DNA from: Tethya wilhelma
Taxonomy: Eukaryota; Porifera; Demospongiae; Tethyida; Tethyidae
DNA length: 64,000 nt
Reading direction: 5' to 3'
Assembly: GCA_964030475.1 (NCBI GenBank)
Contig: CAXIPT010000005.1
Coordinates: 4,483,960-4,547,959 of the forward strand
The notes beneath the pieces are model-generated. The model saw only the letters and a program-made list of their open reading frames with translations. It ran no database searches and was not told where the DNA came from. Made by a program: the position numbers and the translations under genes. Every line of letters begins with the position of its first letter. Position 1 is the first letter of the stretch. This document shows positions 33,122-45,814 of this stretch, in pieces.

Positions 33122-36100
33122 ACTCTTGCTGTATTAAATCCACATGTCGTTAACTGTCATTCAATTCCTTTTTTAGTAAGAATTCTTACAACCAGTCACC
33201 ATCTTGTGACCTCTTCTTTTCTGATAAACATAACCACACAGTGCGATTCTGAGGAAGTAGCATGATAGACTACAATTATTGTTTGCATAATGAGTTTTTA
33301 GGCATAACAGTAGACAAACACCCTCAATTCTCATAACAACCAACTACTAATTGTTATGTTAATGGTTGTAACAAGAGCTAAGAGCATTTATGTGCAGCAT
33401 GTTTTTTCCTTCTAATAGGCAATGGATTATGATTTAGAAATGACTTCAAAAGACTCTTATCCCAGAAAGAGTCATAGTCATCGACAAACAAAACGGAACA
33501 AACAAATCAGTCATGCACCATTAGAACCAATAGGCATTGACTCAATCACTCCTATCACTTCACAGATAGCAGCTAAACTAGCCCCTGTCAAAGGTGACAT
33601 TGGTGGCATGTCTGGGGTTGTGCCAAAAGGCCCACAACCAATTGCAAGTGACTTGAGCTTGGTCACCAAACAAAGTCAGGATATAAAGCCTAAGGTGAGT
33701 ACAAAATCTGACTATCGTCACTACCCTCACTCTCAGGCAAGAACCAAACGGAAATTTCAACATGAGAAATCCAGTGATTACACAAGTGTACCTTCATCAA
33801 AAAGTGGAAGTAGACACCCATCCAAATCATTTCAAGACATTTCATCATCCGAGAGTGAGAGATTGTCACCAGAGAGTGATACCAGTCAGTCTCTCGATCC
33901 TTCGCAAGCTGGAGGAAAATCCAGTGCCAAATATAAGAAACGTTATCAACCAAAGCACAAGTACTCACATGATCTACAACAATCTCCAGCTACCCATCTT
34001 GTGGAACAACAAAGATCTTTGGATGGAGAAAGCATTCATGTAAGTGGAAGTTATAAGTCAAAAAAGCCAAAGAGTTTTAGCACAAAGGTAAAATCGAAAA
34101 GAAAACAAACTACAGCTAGTAAGGCAAGTAGTATCGACACCAGTCTTGATCCTGAGCAGACTCAACCTACAAAACTACACTCAGGCAGAGGAAAACCAAA
34201 AGAACAAACGACAAGAAAACCGTCTTGCCCAGAATCAGGTGTTAATGAAGAGCCAGGAGTAACAAGTGAAACTTTTGAGCTCAACAATGCTACTGAAGCT
34301 GTCTCAAAATCAAAACCAACAAAGCGTAAACAGCGTGTTTGCAATGAAAGTACATCAGAATCAAAAGTGGAATCAAAGTCTGTCCACTCAACAAGTAAGA
34401 TTTCTGAATCAGAAGAGACAGTAACATTAGAGTCGGTGGAAAAAAAAATTAGAACAAAAAAATCAGAATGCATAGAATCCACTAGAAAAGAGATCACAAA
34501 GCTCACTAAAAAACTCCATTCTAGATCCAAATTTCGAAATGTTTCTAAACTTAATTTTGGTGAGACAGTGGAAAAACATCGTGCTGAGAAGAAAATGATC
34601 AAGGATACTATTGATGAAATCAAAAATCGACAAATTGTATTAGTGCAACACTGTGAACAAATCAGTACAAAACTAATAGAACTGAGTTGCACTGATGAAA
34701 ATTTCCAGTCAAAACTTGACTCACTATACTCAGAATTCAAAAGGGAAGCTAGACGCTATGACAAGGGACTTCCCATTTATGCACATCGTCTTCATATCTT
34801 GGACATGATACAAAACAATCAAGTGAGCATATTGATTGGGGAGACAGGCTCAGGCAAGAGCACCCAACTGGTACAGTATCTGTATGAAGCAGGTTACTCT
34901 TCCAATGGCCTGATAGCATGCACACAGCCAAGGAAATTAGCTGCACACTCTTTGGCTGATCATGTGAGCAAGGAGGTGGATGAAATGTTAGGAGTGACTT
35001 ATGACTTCATTGATTCCAAGAGGAAATTGAGAAGAGGGTCAAAAGTAGTATTCATGACAGATTATATGCTCCTGAATGAGTGCATTGCAGATCAAAATCT
35101 GAGGAAGTACTCCTGCCTAGTGATTGATGAGGCACATGAGCGAAGTATTCACACTGATATTCTCATAGCACTCATCAAAAGGTGCCTACCCCACAGACCA
35201 GACCTTAAAGTGATCATCACATCAGCTACCATCAACCCCACCCTTTTTTCAGTGTATTTCGGTGGTGAAAATGAATGTCCGATTATCTCAGTTCCTGGCC
35301 GTGTTTATCCAGTGCAAGTGTCTTGGAGTGAGTCAAAGTCTTCAGTGCTGGAGCAGGACTATGTGCTAGAGGCAGTGGACAAAGTGTATGAAATTCATGT
35401 CAAAAAACAGAAAGAGATGGGTGATGTGCTTGTTTTTCTGACCTGCCCTGCTGAGATTGAGCGAGCCTGTAAACTGGCACAACAACTGTTGAAAAAAGAA
35501 GCAATTGTCCTTCCATTGCATGGAAAACTTCAACCAGAAGAGCAGCAAAAAGTTTTCCAATCAACTCCTGGAAAAAGAAAAGTGATCTTTTCCACCAATG
35601 TTGCTGAAACCTCCATCACTATTCCTGGGATAGTGTATGTAGTGGACACAGGCTTGTCCAAAGAGCTCTGCTACGATCCACAAAAGAATATGAATTCCCT
35701 TGAAATCAGACCGATCAGTAAGAGCTCAGCAGACCAACGAAAAGGTCGGGCTGGTCGTACCTGTCCTGGAGAATGCTACCGACTGTTCACAGAAGAAGAC
35801 TACAAGAACATGAATGTCAACTCAGTTCCAGAAATATTACGCATCACCCTGGCATTTGCTGTTATCAAGTTGTATGAGTTTGGTATTAGAGAGATCCACT
35901 CCTTTGAGTTTGTAGAATCTCCAGACAGAAAAGCATTAGATGATGCAATCGAAAATCTGAAATTTCTTGGTGCAATCAATCAGGATCGACTCACTGATCT
36001 TGGAAGAAAAATGGCAGTGTTACCCCTTGAGCCAAACCTGTCTAAGGTATTGTTTGATGCTGTTAACCAAGGAATAGGTCTTGAAGCAGCAACAGCAGTT

Positions 36101-39100
36101 TCAATATCAACATTAGCGGGAAGGGTGTTCTTCAGACCTGATACCGTGGAATCACAACAAGAGAGTGTTAAAAAGAAGCTACCGTTTTGTCAGCCAACAG
36201 GTGATCAGATGACGTACCTACACACCTACTTTGAGTGGTCCAAACAAGAAAGGAAAGACCGAACACAGTGGTGTGTAGAGAATTTTGTAAATGCCAAAAG
36301 CATGAGAATGGTACAGCAGATTGTTGATGAGTTACGATTCATCTTGATTAAACAGTGGCACATTGACTTACCACCAAAGATCACATCTCTAGAGAAAGCT
36401 GATGAACTGTTGCCTGAGATTTTCTGTAATGCATTTTTGACTAACATATGCATTTATTTGGGCCATTCTGCTGTTGGTTACTGGTGTGAGAAGCTTCCTG
36501 GTGAACAGCTGGTGGTTTATCCGGCATCATCTCTGAAACAACTAAATTCTGTACCACAGTGTGTGGTTTATGAGAAAACACACAAAACCAGCCAACATTT
36601 TCTACTTCAAGTACTTCCTGTCCGTGAAGAATGGATACAGAAAGCTGTGGAGTCTGGCAAGCTAATGTGTCATCCTGCTGATCACCCATACTACAACCTG
36701 TACAAAGTTGAACCACTAATGTTCACTAACCTTGGGTCATGGATATCAGTACAACTTAGCCACAAGTATCCACAGGATAGAAGAATCACTGTACCTGAGT
36801 TTTATGATTTCGATATTCAACCAGTTTTTGAGTATTCTAGAAAGAAAGGCACATTAGAAATATTCTCACAACAACAAAATCATGATATAATTCAAACTAG
36901 TGTTAAAGAGCATATCGATTCACTGAAACAGCAACTTCAAGATGAAAACCGAACGTGTGGCATAACTAAGAGCAATAGTATTAAGATGGTACTAGGTCTC
37001 GGAGGATGTGTTCAAAGTATACTAAAGCCGGGAGATTTTCAGACCATTTTGGTAAGAGGAATCAGAAATGAAGAACAATTATCTGATGTAAAGATGGAGC
37101 TAAGCACTTATGGTAACTGCACCTATGACTCCAAACTGAATGACAGAGGCATTCAACTTTATGCCAAATTTACAAATCCAGCTAATGCTGCAGATGCATT
37201 AAAGCATCAATTTACTAGTTTTTATGAACCTAATCTGAGAATACTAAAATATCGAGATCAAAACAAAAGAAACTACTTCCTGAAAATAGAATGGTGCCGA
37301 AGAAAGCGTCGCCCTTTAGCATTCATCAACTTCAGCAATGAAGAACAATTCAGAGCAATTGTGTTTGATGCCCCTATCTTTACTAATAGTGACCCCAAAT
37401 ATTATGATCCACCATCAATGTTAACCTTTTCTCCAACAAATGAAAGAAATTCGATAAAAGTTTATGGATCGAAAATTCTTAATGGCGTTCCTGAGGACTA
37501 TGTTATCGCACGTTTATCAAGCTTCTTACCAGCATGTAAAGAAGCACTAATGTCTGTTCATTTTCTTTATGATGATGAATTTGAAGAGACCAATCATTTG
37601 TTCTCCTCACAGCAAACTCGATTGGAGAAAAAACTAGCACAGTGTAATATCCCACCACATTCTTACATTATTATTTTCGATCATCCTCAACCCAAACAGG
37701 TGATGTACAAAGCCCAGGTATATTTCGATGACACTCGAGAGTGCTTCAAAATGTACTGTAGCCTGAATGACAAGCAAATTGAAGATAGTGATGATGAGTT
37801 TGATGAGGACAGTGATAGTGATAGTGATTGTGATAGTGATAATGAAAGTGAAAGTGAAAGTAGTGATGATGGTAGCAGTGGAGATACTGATGAAGAGATT
37901 AGAGAACCCGATCCTGTGCAAGTTAGATCTGGTGTATTCAATGTTGAACTTGTCCTTACCTACTCAGTAAGGTACACACCAAAGTTTTTTTCAGCAATAA
38001 AACCAAATATTTCCAAAGTTAAAAAACATTTATCACAAGCTTACTCATGCATTACTATTGATTGTGATAGAAGAGATAGATGGGGTAATATATTTGTTAA
38101 CTTAACTGCATCTGAACATCGTGCATTTCACATTGCCAAGAGAAAATTAGAAAAGGCAACTGAACCAATTATGGTTGAATGTGAAGACACACTTGAGAAT
38201 CAATATGTATCCACAGCTGCCTTTCAAGTTATCATACAAGAAATTCAAGAAAGGACCTCTACTTATATCAAACTCAATGAGTCAAGTTTAAAGATGACAA
38301 CAATTTCTATCTATGGTACACAGATCCAATGTGAGATTGCAAAGAGAGATATTCAAGCCCAACTTCAGTCCATTTCTCACACTGGAATTGATTGCATTGA
38401 AATTGATCTCAGAGCTTATAGCCCAGGATTAATGAAACTCCTGGTAAAAAAGTATGGCTGTGATATTGAGAAATTGCCTGAGACATGTGAAGGAATCATC
38501 ACAACTAAACTAGTTCCAAAAAAGCACATCCTGACTGTGTTTGCTACTGAAGATGGTTACAAGTCAATGCTTGACCTATTGAGCAGGTTAAATCACAATA
38601 CTATCACTCAAGCATTGAAAACCAATGAAAGTGAAGTAAGTGCCCCACCAGAATGTTGTGTTTGTTTTGACAACCTATATTTGAAGCCAACACGACCTGT
38701 ATCATACTATCGTCTTGAATATTGTGGACATGCCTACTGCCGAGAATGTATTATGTTACAACTACAGTCAAACACGATTTCATTTCCTGTTACATGTGCT
38801 GCAGATGGGTGTGAAAAGAAATTTGTCTGGAAAGATTTTGAAAATCTATTCAAGCATGAAGTAGTGAAACTTCGAGATATTGCAACAGTTTCACTCGATG
38901 TATACATAACTTCAAATCCTGAAATTGTTCATAATTGCACCACTCCCGATTGTAAAATGGTGTACTTCGTTTCAAAACAGGCCACCTTGTTTGTGTGTGC
39001 TGAATGCAAAGTGAAACTATGCTCCTGCTGCCACTCCAAATGGCACCAAGGTCTTTCTTGTGACGAGTATAAACACTGTGATGACCCTGAATATTCAATT

Positions 39101-39301
39101 AGAAAGTGGATGAAAGAGGATATAACCAACCGTAGACAGTGCCCAAAGTGTAAGAATGGCATTCAAAAGAATGGAGGCTGTCCACATGTTACTTGCCGTA
39201 TTGGTAGGAAGTACATTTGTTGTCACATTTGTTGGACATGCATGGCATATTTTCCTACAGTAAATGATTACAGTGCACACTATTGCAATTCTCTACTATA
39301 A
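32775..39301 (+). CDS. DEAH-box helicase with C-terminal RBR (RING-IBR-RING) ubiquitin ligase module
   Basis: A three-codon first exon (MAE, 32775-32783, GTGAGT donor) joins in phase to a single 5.9-kb exon at 33419-39301, giving about 1,963 residues; an identical exon 1 also lies at 31532. The first 400 residues are basic, Ser/Lys-rich and disordered. The helicase core follows: Walker A GETGSGKST near 476, DEAH in VIDEAHERS near 571, SAT, and motif VI QRKGRAGRT near 776, then HA2 and OB-like regions. After an acidic Asp/Ser/Glu run (about 1,455-1,490) and KH-like segments comes an RBR module from about 1,748. RING1 has CCVCFDN...CGHAYCREC, the IBR has CSCCHSKWHQ, and RING2 has CPKCKNGIQKNGGCPHVTC with the conserved catalytic cysteine. 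The architecture matches plant DEAH11/12-type proteins. Coupling RNA remodelling to ubiquitylation is inferred. Confidence 0.9.
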
Positions 39302-40897
39302 AGTACAGGAGTGTACAATATTATACGTCATAGAGAGACTTGTCTACAAGTACAGAATGCAGTAACTGTTAATTACACACTGCTCAGACAGCATACAATT
39401 AATAATAATTATTATTTTGTTGTACATGTAAACAACACAACACAAACACAAACTTTAATGATAGCTAGTTTCTATGTTTGCTTAGTGTAATAATTTTACA
39501 TGAACTGCATATATGTTGGCTTTCCCTACTGTATTAATTTTATTATGCTTACAAACACAGCATGAAAATGGTTCATTTCCCAAGAGTTTCCAATTAGTAC
39601 ACTCTTGTCAGTCTTGTGCACCACTATAGTACTTGCGCACCACTTGTGAAATGAACTCAATTTCACAAACTCTGGGAAACTACTTGTTCATGTACATAAC
39701 CCAATATAGTGTACAAATTGGAAACTAAGCCTTTTTGTGCTGTGAAATAATTAATTATTGCATGGAATCAAGAGTATATAATATACTCTTGATGGAATTG
39801 AGTGTACATTATGTGGCAATATTAATAATATGCCTTCTAGGCCTTCCCCCAGTACAAAAATATAGAAGCATGTCACCAATTGCAAAAACCTAATCCAATC
39901 TCACTTCAAGTAAGCTTCATGGGTGTTTTTCTAAGTACAAATTTCTGATTGCCATAGGCATACTTCTTCTCAATTTTCCCAACTCTGGGATGTTACTGTA
40001 GGTTCTCATCATCTCACCAAGAAAGCAAATTTTAGCTTTGACTTGATTCGCCTATACATAATTATAATAGGATAAAAGCCAATTGCAACTGCTTCTTGCC
40101 ACTGCAACCTGGCCTCCATGGCCTGAGCTTCAATCCAACATGGCCTCGTTCCCAGACCTGGGGACGAGGCTACAATCCAACATGTTAACAGTACAATTCT
40201 AGTCCTGCGCATGCGCGTGCATCGATTGCGATCCTTTTCAAACTCAGATCCTGCGTCTCGATCTAAATTTAGTGGCCCTTTGAACAACTTTTCTATAGCA
40301 GAGACCAAAAAGAAAAGAAGAAAAAGAAAGTGATAGAGCTTTCAATCAATTTTTTAGCTTAGCAACTCAAGCGGCAACGCATTCAGATGATCACGACGCT
40401 CACTATGATCGAGTAATTAAGTGGTGGGTGTGGTCTACAAATGAGTCGAGACGTAACCAGCGTTCAGCCAACAGCGCTATAGTATGTTCGGCATTAGTAA
40501 TGCCACTATTTTCGTCACTTATGGATGGAATATACGTTAGCTGCAGACAATCACACATACACACATTTAATAATGGTTGTTACCCCATGCAGAGTCTCGC
40601 GAAGCCGCCAGACCGGGCCCTCACACTTGCTCCGCCCATACGCTCCCAGGTTAACCTGCAGTCTCCCAGAAATAATTTTAAGGGGACCCAAATGTTTCAG
40701 CTATTGATCCCTCAGTAAGGGGGTCCAAAGCTGTGTGTTAGCTACACACAGATTCACTCAAAAGTAAGCCGCAGGATTTGAAATTTCAATCAGAGCAGTT
40801 TAGCTCGAGAATGGAATTCAGCCAGCTAAGTGGAGCTAATACCTAGCTATAGATTAGTGTATTGTACCCTAGTGCGGGAAATTGGCCCTCTAGTACT
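39302..40897. other. Intergenic
   Basis: AT-rich with no gene. It contains the tiny MITE annotated at 40131-40182 and an inverted agagtatata/tatactct motif near 39770-39791. The desaturase promoter must lie in the last few hundred bases, but no TATA box stands out. Confidence 0.4.
40131..40182. mobile_element. 32-bp palindromic insertion with 10-bp target duplication
   Basis: The element at 40141-40172 is essentially two joined terminal repeats (tggcctcgttcccag and ctggggacgaggcta) with two bases between them. Perfect direct repeats caatccaaca flank it on both sides. The termini match the MITEs at 22354 and 58138. Confidence 0.8.
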
Positions 40898-42139
40898 ATG
40901 TCTACAAAATTTAGAGGTCTTGCTGCATCTCAGACTGATGCTCAAGTGGAGCGTGTCATCTCATATGAAGAGCTGAAGAAGCATGCAAATTACTCCGATG
41001 CATGGATCTCTATCAACCGCACCGTATATGACATCACAGATTTCATAGACAGGCATCCTCATGGAGATGTATTCAGAGGTAACCTAGGGGCTGAGGTGGG
41101 TGGGTTATTTTCGTCGGCTCATACTACTAAACATGTAGAAGAGTGGATAAAGGATAAGAGCTTCTTAGAAAAAAATCAAATCAAAATTGTGGGGCGACTG
41201 GATGTGTCGAATGACAAATTGCACAAAGGTAATGACATGCCATTTTTGGATCGCATTGTGTACATGGATACCGACAAAGATGAGTTTTGGATCGACTTAA
41301 AGACTAGTGTAGCTGCTTTTCTGAAGGAGAACAACTTAACCACTCACTATACCGACCTAGAAGGCATCCTTTACATTATCTACTTCATGTGCATCCATGT
41401 TGCTCTATCTTATCTGACCTGGGTAAAAGGCTCATTTATCGCATCTATTGTTCAAGCTCTTCATGCGATTTGCATGCTCGCCAACATAGCGCACATGTCT
41501 ACACACTCTGCCTTCACTAACAATCCATTTCTTGATTTCATTTCAATGCATCTGTTTGATCTGGCAGGAGCATCAGGGCTCCAGTGGCAGATTGCGCATC
41601 AGACACACCACAATCAGCCACATTCATCTCTCGATCACCAGACAAATCAATACCCACTATATGGCTTGCGTGTTCACAAGTACATGAAGCATCGGTTCTA
41701 CCATCGCTTTCAGCGAGGATACTTTTGGATTGCTACTGCAATCTTTCACTCACTAGTGATGTATATAGCAACAACGCTTTGGATAATCCGATATAAGCAC
41801 CATTCACGTCATTACTATGACCTGGCTGCACACTTTATTGCAAAAGGCATCTTGATGGTACAGGTTGCTTACGCTGTCCACTTGCATGGCTGGTTAATAG
41901 GAGTTGGACTGTTTGTGGTGTATTTGATGGCCTTTTCAAACATTGCTTTCTTACTGCTCTTTAACGATCACGAAGAAACACATGCAGTGCTAGGAGAGAT
42001 GGAAGATGTCAAAAATTACCATGAAAAGCTCTCGTGGGCTGAGGTGCAAGTGCGAACATCGGGGGATTGGTATCCAACCAACTGGTTTCTGGCCTTTATT
42101 GAGTTCCAGTTTGACCACTGGGCTGATTTTCTTCAGTAA
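40898..42139 (+). pseudogene. Cytochrome b5 / fatty acid desaturase, disrupted by an internal inversion
   Basis: Single exon; ATG at 40898, open for 413 residues. The N-terminal cytochrome b5-like domain carries the HPHGD heme-ligand motif (usually HPGG) near residue 53 and a second His in SSAHTTKH. A membrane-embedded desaturase domain follows with histidine box 1 (HMSTH, near 198) and box 2 (HQTHH, near 235). The frame should continue to the third box, but from 42110 to 42196 the DNA is inverted. Read on the minus strand, that stretch gives LGYFNYHIEHHLFP and KKISPVVK, exactly the missing part. On the plus strand it gives a stop at 42139. After 42196 the normal tail (SVCLKHGLPY onward) resumes in the same frame to a stop at 42307. 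As written the enzyme lacks a complete di-iron site. Substrate and regioselectivity cannot be inferred. Confidence 0.85.
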
Positions 42140-42196
42140 GCTTGGTTTGAAGGTTGGAAAGAGATGATGCTCTATATGGTAGTTGAAGTACCCAAG
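42110..42196 (-). other. In-place 87-bp inversion carrying desaturase histidine box 3
   Basis: Exactly 29 codons. The rest of the gene on both sides keeps one common plus-strand frame. Reversing only this segment joins ...EFQ to LGYFNYHIEHH and ...ISPVVK to SVCLKHGLPY with no lost or extra base. No obvious inverted repeats mark the ends. Confidence 0.85.
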
Positions 42197-43236
42197 AGTG
42201 TCTGCCTCAAGCATGGTCTTCCATATATATCTACACCATTTTTTGAGAAGCAACGATCATTGCAAAGCCATATTGCTAATCTGTCAAAGCCAGACCACAA
42301 AAATTGAGCCGTTATCATTAGGACCTTGCTCAATGTAATTATGTACATATTATTATGGGTTATTATAATTATAGAATCTATGGTATTGTGTTTTATTGTT
42401 CTCGCAATCTACTTTGTGCTGCTCTTTCTAAGTTTCTAGTACCTGCTCTCTTTTAAAAGATGTTTTCTCTGACTCTCGTCATCTGGTTTATACCTTCGTT
42501 GGGTATAATTATGTCTGGTTCAAGCTATTGTCATACGTACACTGAGGGTGACAGACTATGTGCTGACTTTGTTAAGACTGTTAATTAAAATTAATTGTGT
42601 GTCCAATTATGATCTCTCTGACAAAATAAACTATAATTATGTGTTCTGCTTATAATTTTTATAGTTATTATTATTATTACTATTACTAACTCTTAAAATT
42701 GTTATACTATAACTATACTTTCTTTACCTTTATGTAACCCAATGCATACACTTGTACCTATTTTGGGTATGTTCAATCAAATTATTATTAGTATTATTAT
42801 TATTAACATTATAAAACATTAATTTGGTGTCAATATTTCTGTCTATACGGTATGATAATATATACTCGTATAAAAATTAAAGCATTCCATTATTTACACT
42901 CAGTGCATCAATGGTAAACCTGAGTAAGCCCTGGAATCAATCTGATCAATGTTATGCATGCATACATACACAAATAGCTTTCCATGCAGGGGTAAATTTC
43001 CTAGCTGTTTCTTGCACTAGCTATACAGGTGGGGCCATTCAGGTGCCCATATAGTGTTATAGCAGTAGCTGGCTCACAGTGCCTACACTTCAGTTTACTT
43101 ACAGCTACTTCAATACTGCTGGTTGGCCCACCGGATACATCATGCATACTCATGAAGTGACACCTCAATGACAAAGCTATGCAGCTATATAGGTCTGTGC
43201 ACTAGTACTATAATATTATACTGACCACTTGTAAGA

Positions 43237-43238
<2 letters not shown>

Positions 43239-43270
<32 letters not shown>
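43239..43270. repeat. TG microsatellite at duplication junction
   Basis: TG tract separating the two desaturase copies. The coding sequence of copy 2 starts directly at its right end. Confidence 0.95.
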
Positions 43271-43271
<1 letters not shown>

Positions 43272-44038
43272 TTTCAATGCATCTGTTTGATCTGGCAGGA
43301 GCATCAGGGCTCCAGTGGCAGATTGCGCATCAGACACACCACAATCAGCCACATTCATCTCTCGATCACCAGACAAATCAATACCCACTATATGGCTTGC
43401 GTGTTCACAAGTACATGAAGCATCGGTTCTACCATCGCTTTCAGCGAGGATACTTTTGGATTGCTACTGCAATCTTTCACTCACTAGTGATGTATATAGC
43501 AACAACGCTTTGGATAATCCGATATAAGCACCATTCACGTCATTACTATGACCTGGCTGCACACTTTATTGCAAAAGGCATCTTGATGGTACAGGTTGCT
43601 TACGCTGTCCACTTGCATGGCTGGTTAATAGGAGTTGGACTGTTTGTGGTGTATTTGATGGCCTTTTCAAACATTGCTTTCTTACTGCTCTTTAACGATC
43701 ACGAAGAAACACATGCAGTGCTAGGAGAGATGGAAGATGTCAAAAATTACCATGAAAAGCTCTCGTGGGCTGAGGTGCAAGTGCGAACATCGGGGGATTG
43801 GTATCCAACCAACTGGTTTCTGGCCTTTATTGAGTTCCAGTTTGACCACTGGGCTGATTTTCTTCAGTAAGCTTGGTTTGAAGGTTGGAAAGAGATGATG
43901 CTCTATATGGTAGTTGAAGTACCCAAGAGTGTCTGCCTCAAGCATGGTCTTCCATATATATCTACACCATTTTTTGAGAAGCAACGATCATTGCAAAGCC
44001 ATATTGCTAATCTGTCAAAGCCAGACCACAAAAATTGA
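43271..44038 (+). pseudogene. 5'-truncated desaturase copy
   Basis: Copy 2 begins within codons before histidine box 2 (ISMHLFDLAG) and therefore lacks the cytochrome b5 domain, the first histidine box and the promoter. It repeats the plus-strand stop at 43870 and the inverted third-box segment at 43841-43927, followed by the tail to 44038. So the inversion predates the duplication, if the duplication is real. No start codon or promoter is evident, and expression of a useful product is unlikely. Confidence 0.85.
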
Positions 44039-44970
44039 GCCGTTATCATTAGGACCTTGCTCAATGTAATTATGTACATATTATTATGGGTTATTATAAT
44101 TATAGAATCTATGGTATTGTGTTTTATTGTTCTCGCAATCTACTTTGTGCTGCTCTTTCTAAGTTTCTAGTACCTGCTCTCTTTTAAAAGATGTTTTCTC
44201 TGACTCTCGTCATCTGGTTTATACCTTCGTTGGGTATAATTATGTCTGGTTCAAGCTATTGTCATACGTACACTGAGGGTGACAGACTATGTGCTGACTT
44301 TGTTAAGACTGTTAATTAAAATTAATTGTGTGTCCAATTATGATCTCTCTGACAAAATAAACTATAATTATGTGTTCTGCTTATAATTTTTATAGTTATT
44401 ATTATTATTACTATTACTAACTCTTAAAATTGTTATACTATAACTATACTTTCTTTACCTTTATGTAACCCAATGCATACACTTGTACCTATTTTGGGTA
44501 TGTTCAATCAAATTATTATTAGTATTATTATTATTAACATTATAAAACATTAATTTGGTGTCAATATTTCTGTCTATACGGTATGATAATATATACTCGT
44601 ATAAAAATTAAAGCATTCCATTATTTACACTCAGTGCATCAATGGTAAACCTGAGTAAGCCCTGGAATCAATCTGATCAATGTTATGCATGCATACATAC
44701 ACAAATAGCTTTCCATGCAGGGGTAAATTTCCTAGCTGTTTCTTGCACTAGCTATACAGGTGGGGCCATTCAGGTGCCCATATAGTGTTATAGCAGTAGC
44801 TGGCTCACAGTGCCTACACTTCAGTTTACTTACAGCTACTTCAATACTGCTGGTTGGCCCACCGGATACATCATGCATACTCATGAAGTGACACCTCAAT
44901 GACAAAGCTATGCAGCTATATAGGTCTGTGCACTAGTACTATAATATTATACTGACCACTTGTAAGATGT

Positions 44971-45006
<36 letters not shown>
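44971..45006. repeat. TG microsatellite at end of duplication
   Basis: TG tract with a short interruption, directly visible. Confidence 0.95.
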
Positions 45007-45009
<3 letters not shown>

Positions 45010-45814
45010 TTGGTTTGTTTGTCATTGGCTAGCAAAGAAAGTTTTTTATAGGCTAATTGCTGGTACTGGCTAAGTGGAGGCGACAGTAGAGTAGCTAAGG
45101 GTCACAGGGGGTCAATGGCAAACAAAATAGTTGCATGCCTTTAAGTGTTCGGCACTCAACCATGCATGCATCAAGTGTGTATGTGTGCCGTATGTCGTGA
45201 GGCAGTGCATCACTTGCAGCTGCAGTGATCACCCACACAGCCTGAGCTGGCTCACATGACATTTTATAGTGATAACAGCTAGTGTATGTTTTACAGAGTT
45301 CAGCCAGGTAATTTCTAGCTGCACTTTTGTATGAATTTGCAACATATGCTTATTAACCACCAAGAAACCTAAAATTAATATTAAATCCAAGAAACCAATT
45401 AAGCTACTTGTTACTATGTAGACTTTTGTAGTAAATAGAATCCTGGTCGGATCAATAGAATGCAGCAGCCTTTGATTAAGTTTCATTATAGGTAGTGTAC
45501 CTTTGATTTATCAATTTACTACTCTATTATTGAACTGGCATTCAAGCAATATTATATCTGCATCTGCATGATTAACGTCTGACTGTCACTAAGCACTCCA
45601 TATAGTAGCCAGTCTGTCACTGCAGTCAGGCCATGGTGCAGGCTGTCGTCAACTAAGATAATACACATATGTATCTACATAACATTATAAAAATTACTAG
45701 TAAGTTCATAGCACAACTCAAATTAATAAGGCTTGCAGCACCTATATAAAAAAAGAAATTTCCCAGGCCCTTGAAAACTGTCACTGTGACTGGCATCATT
45801 ATAATGCATATAAT

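Larger units (their letters stand above)
41540..44969. repeat. Tandem duplication, 1,731-bp period
   Basis: Positions 41540-43238 recur at 43271-44969, as far as I can see without substitutions, including 3' UTR and downstream intergenic DNA. The junction at about 43239-43270 is a TG microsatellite, and a second TG tract closes copy 2. Confidence 0.95.

Noticed and set aside
37634..37941. Minus-strand Thr/Ile- and Ser/Leu-rich frames
   Set aside because: They are antisense to the Asp/Ser/Glu run of the helicase/RBR gene.
41990..42253. Minus-strand 87-codon frame containing HIEHHLFP as a separate gene
   Set aside because: It is the inverted internal piece of the plus-strand desaturase; only 42110-42196 carries the signal.
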